Under the pieces are notes generated by a model that searched no databases, was not told the DNA's origin, and saw nothing but the letters and a program-made list of their open reading frames with translations. Positions 31,986-42,436 of a DNA stretch of 64,000 bases are shown here, one piece after another. The DNA comes from Phyllostachys edulis. Taxonomy: Eukaryota; Streptophyta; Magnoliopsida; Poales; Poaceae. Every line of letters starts with the position of its first letter. Within the stretch, counting starts at the first letter, position 1. The translations under genes and the position numbers were made by a program. The stretch is taken from the NCBI GenBank assembly GCA_036346405.1, contig CM070550.1, positions 13,240,115-13,304,114 of the forward strand, in the 5' to 3' direction.

Positions 31986-34118
31986 CTAAAGAACGTCATA
32001 CATAGCTGCACGCGGTTTGCACATGGCCTCCAACGGAACGGCCTTTGGCATGGAAAGTCCGCCGCCTTCAGTCATGTCGACTTCTACACCATCTACTCTG
32101 TCCCAATCAAAGCTTTGGATCAGTGTACCCAAAACCAACCCTATTGTTCGTAGAGCCAGGGTTTCTCCGGGACACTTCCGCCTCCCCATTCCAAACGGTA
32201 TCATGAACAATCCTTCAGCTTTGTCGTCTTCGAACCTCTCCGGCTTGAACTTAGTTGGCTCTTCCCATGTAGCCGGATCCCTGTGAATAGCATACGCATT
32301 GACAAGTAGCATCGTTCGCTTGGGATGTTGTAGCCCGACCTTGCAATCATGGATGCTTCGTGCGGCGGCGATAGCAACGTGGCGAGAATGCAAAGAAGGG
32401 TCTCGTGACGATGCATTGGAGGTAGCTAAGGCGAGGCACATCATCGCCTTGACCAAGCGGGAGTTCCCAGCGGATGCATCGATTTGACTGTGCCTTTACG
32501 AGTGTCTCCGGGTGGTTCGGCGGGCGACATCGCCCGATACTGTTGTGGTGGATGTAGTCTCGTTCGACCCCAAATAAATTCTGTAAGAAAAGAAAAGCGA
32601 ACTATTAGAGATTGTGTTGACACAATCAAATGACTAATACTGTCCACGAGTTAAATTTATGGGACTGTTTATTCATAAGGTGATTGAAATTTTTTTAAGC
32701 ATAAATCACGTTTTTTATCCATTGGATCAATATCTAATCATATGACATATCAATCTCTATACAAATTCAATGATCACGATAATTAACTTAAACTTAAAAA
32801 AATTACAGACGGTTTAAAAATAGCAAATCAGTAAATTTATTTGAAAAAAAAAGAGAGAAAAGACGTTGTTCTATAGGGAGTATGACACATAAGACAATAG
32901 TCAACAGATATCACACTCTCCACTGACAAGACTTGTCGGATTCATCCGTGCTAGTGATCAGTTAGTGCATAGACACCACGCTAGTCCGCTGTAGATAAAG
33001 ATTTGATCGCCACTCAGATCTGATAAACAATATAAAAAAATTAATGTGGTGGGATGACTCTAGTCGCATTGCTGATGATGACTCAACCGAGTAAAAGAGC
33101 TACTCCAGTGATCTATGCCAAGCTATAAACTGGCTCAGCGTCAATCATAGCGGAAACGAAAGCAATAAACTGAGAGACAAGTCCTAATTAACTTGCTTTC
33201 AGAGAGAGAAAAGCAGAAGAACTCACCGCACAAAGAGCCGTGATCATGGCATCGGTATAGACTTCTGGCTCTGCCTTCTGCAAAGTGAGCAGCACGCCTA
33301 TCATGCTCTTCTTCTCGCTCTCGCTGCCGTCGTCCAGCCTATGCGCTCTGCGTCGATCAACCGCCGCGAAGCAGCGTCCCCGTCTCACCGCGTCCGGGAT
33401 CTTGTTCCTCACGCCCGAACACGTCGAACCACCGCAGCACGGCGGTAGTCCCACAGTTGGCGCGCCGATTTGCGGGTTGATCTCGTCAAGCACCTTCTTG
33501 AACTCCTGGGCCTCCGCAGACATATACGTGTCGCGTCCGCTTACGGGCGAGTTGCCTTGATGCTGCGATGGTCTCCATCGGGGCCAGTGAAACTCGAACG
33601 ACCTCGCTTGTTGGATCTTGGCGCCGCGCCGCAGCTGCGGCGGCAGCGAACATCCGCCGCACCATAGTGCTCACCTCGGCGGAGATGCGCCCGGAACATC
33701 AGGGTAGCAGCGGTCTTGGAGGAGTAGCCGCAGCAGCGGCGGCGGCGGAGGTTGCGCCCGAGCGGGCCGTGGCTGGGCGTGGCGGCGCAGTGCCGTTGAA
33801 GAACACGAGCAATCGAGAAACATGGCGGTTGGCGAAGAACCGTCATGCTCCGTGAAGCACTCCACTGGCGCTACCGGCGGTAACCACGACCACGGTGTTG
33901 CGCGAGCAGGCGCGAGGAGAAGACCGGCCCGTGGCGCTGGCGGAATTTCTTGGCGGTGTGGAACGGCTTCTCGGCGAGTGGAGGTGTCGAAAGCAGGATG
34001 GCGGAGGGCTCGGCGGCGGTATGCCCTTGTTCTTGCCATGGTTCTTGCCGCCCGGCGGCCACGAGTAGTGGAGCAAGAAGAGGAAGGCGAAGGAGAGGGC
34101 AATGTAGGCCTTATCCAT
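31986..34118 (-). pseudogene. CYP81-type cytochrome P450 pseudogene, copy 2 (two exons)
   Basis: Exon 1 is 34118-33227 and exon 2 is 32580-31986, with a GTGAGT donor, a TTACAG acceptor and a 646 bp intron. The start MDKAYIALSFAFLFLLHY is a membrane anchor; then come the proline hinge, VECFTEH, MSAEAQEFKKVLDEINPQIG and SESEKKSMIGVLLTLQKAEP. Exon 2 begins NLFG, has DDVPRLSYLQCIV, then AYAIHRDPATWEEP, FKPERFEDDKAEG, the haem-binding loop FGMGRRKCPGE (cysteine ligand present) and ends near AMYDVL. The I-helix region and the middle of exon 1 are scrambled by frame changes, so it is a pseudogene unless these are consensus errors. CYP81 members hydroxylate specialised metabolites and herbicides. Confidence 0.88.
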
Positions 34119-34180
34119 GGTGAGCGATGTTTGGTGCAAAGTTGAGCCGGATGTGTGTGGCGCCATCCTGCATGGCAGCC

Positions 34181-34187
34181 TATATAT
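34181..34187 (-). promoter_or_regulatory. TATA box of CYP81 copy 2
   Basis: TATATAT lies about 65 bp upstream of the ATG at 34118. It is contained in the 15 bp target duplication of the adjacent LINE, so a second copy sits at 35244-35250. Confidence 0.6.
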
Positions 34188-34188
34188 C

Positions 34189-35236
34189 TTTTTGAATGAC
34201 AACCAGCAGGAGATTTGCCTCTTATATTAAAAAGCAAGAGCGGAACGCAAGCCGCAGAGTTACAGATACAGGTTAAAGATAAGAAAGCCTAATTACAAAG
34301 GATTGAAAAACTCCAGGCATTTGCCCCCCGCTAGGAGCCAAGTTCTGCTCTCCTCCTTGATCTTCGCTATGAGATCCATCGGACTGGTGGTTTTGTTGTT
34401 GAAGATTCTTGCATTTCGTTTCTTCCATATTTCCCAAATAATGAGGATCAGGATCGTGGTCGTGGTTTTCCTGGGGAGCCTTTCGTTGCCGCGACGTTTG
34501 ACCACCAGTCAAGGAAGTTCATGCTAGGGGTCCATGAAAGTATGGCTATCGAAGCCTAATGTCGCCATGTGCTTCGGTTACGGCGAATGACGATGGGCGA
34601 AAAGGTGTATGGCGATTCAGTGTGTATGCATAGGGGCCATGGGTTAGGTCATCCCTAACTTCAATCTGCGAGGTCGAGCCTATTTTGAATTGCCAACCAG
34701 CGAAGAATTTGCACTTTGAGGGCATAGGTTTTCAGTTAAAGTTTTGAAATTTATGTTAATGAACCCCGGAAGAATAAATTGTGGCGGATTTTGGCGAGTA
34801 GGATCTGTCGGGGTTGGCTTCCACGAAATGTCGTCCGGATTGGCTTGTGTCAGGTGTATTTGGTTGATTCTAGTCCAAAGTCTCACGAATTGTTGGATGT
34901 GGTAGAGTGTCAAACCTTGCAGAAGGTCTAAATCCTGTATCCATCGTCAGATTACTGTGGCCTTAGAAAGCCACGTTTGGTTTTTCTTTTCAAATTTTGA
35001 AGATTTTAGGAGCTAGATCTTTGGGAGCTTCGTTATCCAGCCAGACCGAGTACCAAAAATTAGCCGTCTGGCCATTACCGAGGGTAATTCTAGTTGCCAC
35101 CGAAAAGATTCTTCGGTCCGTTTCATCACAAGGGATTTTCATACCAACCTAAGGTTTAGATTGAACCTTCTAGTTCTGCCACAACCAACGAAGTCTAAGG
35201 GCCGAGAACAATTGCTAAAGGTTGACAATGCCTAGC
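34189..35236 (-). mobile_element. 5'-truncated LINE (L1-type) in the CYP81 promoter
   Basis: It is flanked by perfect 15 bp duplications GGCAGCCTATATATC at 34174-34188 and 35237-35251. On the minus strand the element ends in a short A-run next to 34189. It encodes the C-terminal tail of a LINE ORF2: IIWEIWKKRNARIFNNK and KIKEESRTWLLAGGKCLEFF near 34300-34440. It has the same family signature as the plus-strand fragment ending near 38104. Confidence 0.88.
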
Positions 35237-35251
35237 GGCAGCCTATATATC

Positions 35252-35739
35252 GAGCTTCAGGTACAATTTTGCATACGCAATCGCTGACGTCTGTGGAATT
35301 GATGGTCTAATTCATAGAGTCGATCAGGATTGGTTCGTTATCGTTATACCGTACCAATGGTACGTGGATTCGTGAAGCGTCTTCCTTTGCTTGCGAAGGC
35401 CAACTCGTAGTGTGAGAATCTGTGTGGCTAGCACCAGAGTTTCTTTGGAAACACGGAACTCGCGAGGGTTTAGTCCTAGTCCAAATTAGCTGATTCACTG
35501 TTCCACGGAAACGTAACTACTTCATCTAGTCACAAATACGTGTCATTTTAGAAATGTACTGTCAAACTTTCAAAACTTCAGAAAACCATCTCTTAATGGG
35601 TAATAAAGTTGTGGGTGTACAACTCCACCCACCAGGGTTCAAATTCTGATGCTCACGTATTATGCACACACGAGTGTGCTTCAATTGTAATTTTATGAGG
35701 TTACGAATTTATCCTTAGCCTTTGCATGTCTGGGTGTGC
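35252..35739. other. Upstream DNA of CYP81 copy 2
   Basis: No gene. 35500-35600 has a Stowaway-like start ('taactacttcatctagtcac') and 35620-35700 is a common grass repeat ('ccaccagggttcaaattctgatgctc'). Confidence 0.45.
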
Positions 35740-36680
35740 TAATAGGGCGCACTCGTACGTATGTGTATGCGTGTCTTCCATGTACGTAATCAATATTTTT
35801 TTCAAAATTTTTGTTGTCGATATCTTTTTAAACAATTAGATTGGATACATGAAAATCATAAATATATATTTGTCTCGAAAAGTATTTTCAAACTATTATA
35901 ATTTCTTTGGATGTTATGGCTATATTACAATAAAAATTAGTGATCAGAGTTAAATTTTTGTGACAGTATTAATGTCCAAAACGATATGTATTTATAAACA
36001 TACTACTATGTAAAAAAGACGAATCCTTCGGATAAAGGAAGGAAAAATTGACGCGCGGAGAGAAAAGCCACGTGGCCTCGTTTTCGTTCTCCCGTCGGAT
36101 CTTGCGCCTCCTGCTTCCACGGCCGTCTGATTTCATTTTTGGTTTGCGTGCCTGCGTTTGCCTTCGCTCGGCTGCTTCGCCGTCGTTCGATTTAGCACGC
36201 TCGCTACGCGCCCTTGATCGAAGCGGCAGGTCCGGCCGCGTGCTGCTTTCTCCGCCTCGGCGCGGCTGCGCTTTTATTGCGTCTCGTGCGTTTGCACGCG
36301 CGCCGACCTCGTGTAGCGGAAAGGTCGCGGCGTGGAGGGCTCGCTCCACGATCTCACTAACGCCTCGATGACGGTGAGACCGAAAAATGCGGGACAGGAG
36401 TATCAGTTGGGCTGGAGCAGCGCGGGGTGGCGTGTGGGTGAGAGTCGGGAGCGGGCTTTCAGCCTCGGCTGCTGCGCGCCCAATACGCTCCCGGGATGCT
36501 AGTAATTGTTAAAAGAGAGCAAGTCAACCGTCCGCAACACAATGACAAGGAAAGGCAAAAAAAAAGTCCATCACGTGTCCGTGCGTACGAACGTGTCATC
36601 AATGCATAGGTCGCAAGATTAGCCGCCAACTTGTACATTTGTAATGTTGTATATAACTTGTACGTCTCCACACGAACCGG
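35740..36680. repeat. Duplicated block upstream of CYP81 copy 2
   Basis: Collinear with 4195-4700 upstream of CYP81 copy 1, interrupted by the Helitron-like insert at 36024-36502. Confidence 0.7.
36024..36502 (+). mobile_element. Putative non-autonomous Helitron, 479 bp
   Basis: It starts with TC after an A and ends with CTAG before a T. The related locus near copy 1 (about 4507-4512) has no insert there and reads A then T, as expected for Helitron insertion between A and T. CGGGAGCG (36446-36453) and CGCTCCCG (36486-36493) form a stem just before the end. The interior is GC-rich with short ORFs. The 5' end could instead lie near 35999. Confidence 0.5.
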
Positions 36681-36984
36681 ATGCACTGTGCAAACGTAAA
36701 AACGGTGACACGGTCACAAACAAAAAAGCGACGCGCCTGCCTCGCCACACCGTCCCAGCCCGTGAAAGCGGCCAGTACCGCTAAGTAATTGTGGAGGAAT
36801 CGTGTTGCTGATGAGTTCAGTCCGAACGATCACCTCATAAACGAAAATTGAATTATACAGAACAATGCAAGAATAAATAGTAAATTGAACACATTGATAT
36901 TGAAAGACTTCTTTCTTCTCTTTATTTCTTTTCTCTCCAATTAAGATGCGTCTTTCCTTTGGGCTGGTCACGATTTATTCTCGG
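36681..36984. other. Unassigned stretch
   Basis: No gene is visible between the duplicated block and the LINE fragment. Confidence 0.5.
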
Positions 36985-38104
36985 GTGCAAAGTGCAGAGT
37001 CAAATGGGAAAGAGTGTGCCGCCCAACCCAGCTGGGTGGTTTGGGCATCCTTAGTTTGCCACAATTCTCTTCGGCAATCAGATTGCGCTGGCTTTGGCAA
37101 GAGTGGAAGAACCCGTCTAAACCCTGGGTTGGCATGGAAATCCCTTGTCACGACTTGGATCGTAATATTTTTCGCGGCGGCAACAAGGATATCCCTCGGG
37201 GATGGTAAAGCGGCTAAATTCGGTACTCGGCTTGGTTGTTGGGAGGCCCCAAAGACATAGATCCTCGATCTTAGCATCTTCTTCATAAAAACAAAGCATC
37301 TTTTGGCCTTCTGAGCAGGCGATGGGTGCGGGACATCAACGTCTCCATAGGTTTCTTAATCCCTCACATCGATCAATTAAATGCTTTGTGGACCAAAATC
37401 AACCAAATCCAATTGATTGAAGGCACCCACGATGAAATTTCATGGAAGCAAAAGTCGGGCCAGGAACTTACTCCTCAAGATCGTCTATGCCTTACATTTC
37501 TTGGGTTACTTAGCGACCAATTTCAAACCTTTGATCTGGCAAACCCAAGCCCCTCCCAAGGGAAAATTCTTCGCTTGGCTAGCAATTCAAAATAAACTTT
37601 AGACCTCAGACAAGCTTGAAGCAAGGGGTGGCCAAATCTTCATTTCTGCCCCCTCTGCAGACACACCCCAGAATATGCATTGCACCTTTTGGCACATTGT
37701 CGCTTCTCATGTCGTATTTGGAAACACATGGTAGACTGGATAGGATCTGAAAGTCTTCAACCCTCCACTTGGCCACCTTGCACGAACATCCTTGCTTGGT
37801 GGTCCAGCGTTAACAAAACGTCGAGTTCCTTAGGAAGACCGGGCGGCGACCATCATCTTAATATATTGGGAGATTTGGAAGGAGAAGCGAGAACTTTCAA
37901 CAATAGAGCAACAACGCCTCTTGACCTTATAGCTAAGATTAAGGAGGAGGGCAGAGCTTGGTTCCTAGCGGGGGCTAAGTCTTTGGAGTGTTTTAGTGCT
38001 TTGTAATTTAGGCCTGTTGTCCTAACTTTGGTTCCTTGCGGATTCGCTCCGCCTCTTCTCTATTAATATAATGGGCAACCCTCCTGCCGGTTTCATTAAA
38101 AAAA
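36985..38104 (+). mobile_element. 5'-truncated LINE fragment, plus strand
   Basis: It reads CRPTQLGGLGILSLPQFSSA and RLRWLWQEW (about 37015-37120), the end of a LINE reverse transcriptase. The zinc-knuckle region CPLCRHTPEYALHLLAHC follows (about 37650-37700), then the tail KIKEEGRAWFLAGAKSLECF (about 37940-37990), and an A-run at 38098-38105. Frame changes split it. It is the same family as the LINE at 34189-35236 but longer. No clear target duplication was found. Confidence 0.82.
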
Positions 38105-38212
38105 AGATGTTTTCTATCTTCTCTACCCTGTTCTAATTCATCTATTGTGTTATTCCCTCTTGTCTACATTGTTTTTCTATCTACCTACTAAACCTTTGAA
38201 GAATCGTCGCAG

Positions 38213-39480
38213 ATGGTTGACACTTGCAATACCTCGAGCCGTACCCAGACGGATGATGCCAATGTCAATGCTAGTGAACAGTCACTAGAACCTGGAGTCG
38301 CAGATCCAAACATGACACAACTTCTAGCAGCTCAGACTCAATTTATGAGTGCAATGATACAAAACATGAACAATATGATAGCTCAACAAAATCAGATCGC
38401 TGCAGCAATAGTTAACTTGTTGAATCAGAATAATCAAGCAGCAGCTGTTCCACCGCCAGCTCATCAACATTTCAAGTTATCAGAATATATGAGGACTCGC
38501 CCGCCTACGTTCTCTCATTTGCCAGAACCTTTGTAAGCAGAAGATTGGCTTCGCTCGGTTAAGAAAAAACTCGTCATTACTCAATGCAACGACCGTGAGA
38601 AAGTTCTTTATACTTCACATTAGTTGGAAGGTACAACCGTAAAATAGTAGGAGAACTACACCGCAGCTCATGAGAATTCGCAAGCTATTACTTGGAAAGA
38701 ATTTTCAACAGTTGTTCGTCAAGTGCATGTTCCAAATGGTATCATAGAAATAAAGAAGAACGAATTTCGTGTACTACAGCAAGAAAACATGTCTTTGAGT
38801 GAGTATCTCAACAAGTTCACTCAATTTCCTCGCTATGCTCTAGAAGATGTTGCTACGGACAATACACGTCAGAAGCGATTCAAGCGTGAACTTAACCACA
38901 GCTTGAAAGTGCAAGTTATCAGGAATGATTATGTGGATTTTCAGCATATGGTGGATAAAGTCGTACTTATAGAAGATTCCCATCGTGAGTTGGATGAATC
39001 TCGCAAAAGAAAGATGATACAACATGGAGTTCGTCGGAATAATCTACAGAGAGGTAGAACCAATACTCGACAGCCTTTTCATCCTAATAATTCATTTGTC
39101 GCATTCAGAACCCCTGCACCAGTATCTCATGCATGAAATGCAGGAACTCTCAATGTCAATAATAGCAACAATCATCAGCCTCAAAGGACCAACAATCCAG
39201 CTGCAGGAGATACTTGTTTCAACTGCCATGAGTATGTCATTATGATAACAAGTGTCCGCAAAAGCAAGCGCTGACATCAATTCCTTTCAATTTGGGAGCT
39301 ACACCAGCCAAAACTTCTTTACTAGGAGCAAGAAGAGGAATGCCTCAAACTCCAAATCAAGCTACCAGAACTCCATCAACTGCATCAAGAGGAAGGCTGA
39401 ATCACGTTACTATAGAAGAAGTTCAACCAATTCAGAACAGTGCTTCTGGTACGCCTTTAAGTTAGACCTGCGTCAGTTGT
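38213..39480 (+). pseudogene. Tekay-like gag and start of protease, pol deleted
   Basis: The ATG at 38213 begins a gag with QTQFMSAMIQNMNNMIAQQN, then RTRPPTFSHLPEPL. After a stop come AEDWLRSVKKKL and CNDREKVLY, the typical gag core of this clade. 38723-39136 continues with SLSEYLNKFTQFPRYALEDV and ends basic. A CCHC knuckle (CFNCHEY...HYDNKCPQK) at about 39210-39265 is split by a frame change. RGRLNHVTIEEVQ near 39400 marks the protease start, and the reading then drops straight to the 3' end of the element. Confidence 0.82.
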
Positions 39481-39552
39481 AGTTTCGTTTCACTCGAAAG
39501 AAAAATCTTGTGGAGGAGTGTGCAAGGTTGGTTTGAACCTATTCTTTAGTCA

Positions 39553-39595
39553 GCCCGAATCTCAGGGACGAGATTCCTTTTAAGGGGGGTAGATT
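39553..39595 (+). other. Polypurine-tract signature
   Basis: 'gaatctcagggacgagattc' then 'cttttaaggggggtagat' directly precedes the LTR start at 39596. Confidence 0.8.
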
Positions 39596-42150
39596 TGTAA
39601 CATCCTTATTTTCCTGAAGTTTTAAAATCTTTTTGAGTAGTTTAGTTTTGTAGAAAAATCCATCAAAATTTTATTTGAACTAAAATAAAGCTTAATATGG
39701 ACTTTCAAAAGCAAAATAATTTAATATGATTAATGTCAATTTCAACTATGGTGAAAATTATTTTATTTGGATTCTATGTGCTTGGATATATTTTTCTAGA
39801 TTTTTCTAGAATTTTTTCGAGTACATTTGCTATTTTCTATTTGTTATTTGTATTTTCAGTATTTTCTAAATTGGAAAATGTATTTAAATCTCAGGAAATG
39901 CTTGTGGGCCTAATCCCTAACCCTTGGCCCAGTCCGACCCACTTCGCGGCCCAATCCCGTGCGCTCGCGTCAGCCCGCTCGCTCGCCCTTTGCTCCCGCT
40001 GCCAGGTGGGCCCCGCCTCTCAGTCGTCCCTTACCTCACCTTCGTCCTCCTCGTGTGAGCCTCGCTCGCAATCGCCATTGTTGTTCGTTGAAGCTCTGTC
40101 CAACAATAGCTTTTTTGGCCTGGATTCTCTGTGTGGACCATACCATCTAGAAGCCCTATCTAAACCACAACCGAATCGATATCGTATCCCCTCTTAATCT
40201 CTCTATTTCCTTATCTCATCAGCGTTTCCGAAAAGGACTCCGTTGCCATCTCGCCATCTCAGCCTCGCTTGGGCCCTATAAAAGGCACCCTGAGGATAGC
40301 CTCTTCGCCCACATCTCAAACCCCCAACTCATCCCATCTTTGGAACCCTAGCGCCCCTGCAATTTGGGAATTAGGGTTTTTCACCGATGTTTTGTTCTCC
40401 GCCAATTCCACCGCCACCGTTGACGCCTCGTCAACATTGTCTACACCGTCGGGTCCACCGTCGCGAGCTCAACCTCCAGCACCCCTCCACGTCGCTGAAG
40501 CATCACCGGAGTGGATTCCCGACAATAACCGGAGCTCCCCACCGCCTTTTCTCTAAAGTCACAAACCCTAGAGCGCCGCCTCTTCGTCGAAATCAGAGTT
40601 TGAACCCTAGCGCCACTATCGGTGAGCCTCTGCTCTCATCGAGTTCACCGTCGACATCGTTGTGTCACGTTCTACATCATGTGCGCGCTATCTTCGCCGA
40701 AGGAGCCTCGAGTCACCGTCGTCGCCTTATGTCGTGCCATTTCCATTGCTTATATTGTAAATCACGCCATTCGATCGTTCTTGGTGAGATATGATCGTGT
40801 CACCTGTTTTTTCGTGTCGCGTTTGTCCAGTGTGTACCTTATTTCCGTCGAGAACCACCGTTCACGGCAAATGTTCACTGAAACCTCGTGAAGCGTTCGG
40901 CGTCGTGGTGTCTACCTCGCTGCCGGCTCGCGACCACGTCAGCCCTTGTGCTTGCGTGTCATCTCCGTGTCGCCTAGTCACCACTGAGTCAACGCGTGCG
41001 TGCCACCTCAACCTTAGCCCCGATCCAAAACCTTAGTAAATCTAGTCCACCGTGAGCCATCTCAACGACATGTGGGTCCCACATGTTAGGAGGAATTTCC
41101 AATCTCTTTCTTCTTTTTCTTTTTGACTGAAATCCCTTTCTGACATCAGCTGATGCAATAATTGGTTTTTCCTTTAGAAAAATAATTCTAGTAAATCCAT
41201 ACATTATGATTTTCATTATTTCATTGATTTCAAACTTCAAGAAGCCGTATCTTTTTCATCCGAACTCCGATTGAGCCCATTCAAATTTCTAAATTCATCT
41301 AAATTCAAACTCTATTTTTCTAAGATTTTTATTTAATTTTTTGAGTTTGTTTTCTCTCTATTTTGTATTTATTCAGTTTATTTGTCTTGTTTACGAGTAG
41401 ACGTTGATACTTGGGGGAATTTTGAGCAACGAGGAGTGCACCAAGATCAATCCCAGGATTTATTCTAAAGCAAGTCATGGTCATTCTATCATATTGAACC
41501 TATGATTTTAAAAGTATATTATTTTATACAACTGCATGCTATCTTTATACAAATTGTTTTGAGTTTAGCTATCACCTATTGACATTATGCCTCCTCTGAT
41601 TATTTGAATGACATGAATCATTTGTCACCCTAACATGAATAATTTAGTTGGACATATTTATATCACCAACATAGGTATCGCTCAGATGCTTAGTCATGCT
41701 TAGTTACGATGGGTTCATTATCACATGTGTCATAATGATTAATCTTGAATTAATGAAATATGAAATCGTGGTGGTTAGCCACTGTTATTAAAATTTGTGT
41801 ACCATGACAGAGTATGTCATTGGACTTGGTTAAAAAAATGATTTTCGCTCAAGCGAGTGGTTGTGCAGTGAGGGTGTGGATTTAACACGTTAAGGGTTTG
41901 TGGTAGACTCGTCTGGGTAACTTGTCAAGGACTTAATCTTGTGCGCCATTGAACTGGGCCTTAATCGTACAACCACAAGTCTAATGGGATGGACCTGGCT
42001 AACTAATTAGCAACATCTTAATTTTGCTTCTGTCTTGGAAGTGTGAGATACGGGGTACATATACTCACAATGGCGCAAGAGGTGGGCCTTATCTGGTCGG
42101 TAAGACATTCAATGTTGAAGGAGCTTTGTAACGGCGTTGTGATAATCGTT
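39596..42150 (+). repeat. 3' LTR, Tekay-like, truncated
   Basis: It starts TGTAACATCCTT and has the same architecture as 8534-11746: an AT-rich start, a GC-rich middle at 39900-41000, and 'ggacctggctaactaatt' near 41990, which matches 10760. It breaks off near 42150 into minus-strand gypsy sequence, so its end and any target duplication are missing. Confidence 0.75.
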
Positions 42151-42275
42151 TAGTCACACAACTTCGGAAGTATCCCCGATGCGAACAATTTTCGAGGGCT
42201 CCTCTGGATTCAAAGGAACCTCCTTGACACAGTCGTTCGGCAGAGTGCGACTTTGAAGCCCATTTGCTTGGTGCG
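42151..42275 (-). pseudogene. Tat-type gypsy remnant, part 1 (protease to RT linker)
   Basis: Minus-strand reading DCVKEVPLNPEEPSKIVRIG is the linker before the reverse transcriptase in this lineage. It connects to the remnant at 47304 across the copia insertion. Confidence 0.75.
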
Positions 42276-42436
42276 TGTTAAGAGTATTGTATATTCTACA
42301 TTTCTCTCTCTCTCTCTTGGCCCATGTGGCCTTTGTAGCCCATAGGGCCCATGTATCTTTGTCTATATATATCTCCTTCATTAATGAATAAGATCACGAG
42401 TTGTAGATAGCAAAACCTAGCCTAAGTTCTTTAGCA
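42276..42436 (+). repeat. 5' LTR of copia
   Basis: 161 bp with a (CT)n run and 'ctatatatatctcc' as a possible TATA region. It differs from the 3' LTR at 'gatcacgag' versus 'gatctgag' and a few other sites. Confidence 0.93.

Larger units (their letters stand above)
38105..42150 (+). mobile_element. Truncated Tekay-like gypsy element (gag plus 3' LTR)
   Basis: A leader and gag are followed, without pol, by the polypurine signature and a 3' LTR starting TGTAACATCC. The 5' LTR is absent; the left side abuts a LINE poly-A. It is a relative of the element at 8534-13345. Confidence 0.82.

Noticed and set aside
36760..36860. Possible conserved RNA structure near 'ctgatgagttcagtccgaac'
   Set aside because: The CTGATGA...GAAC spacing loosely recalls a hammerhead core (CUGAUGA...GAAA), but the second conserved part reads GAAC and I could not pair the three stems.
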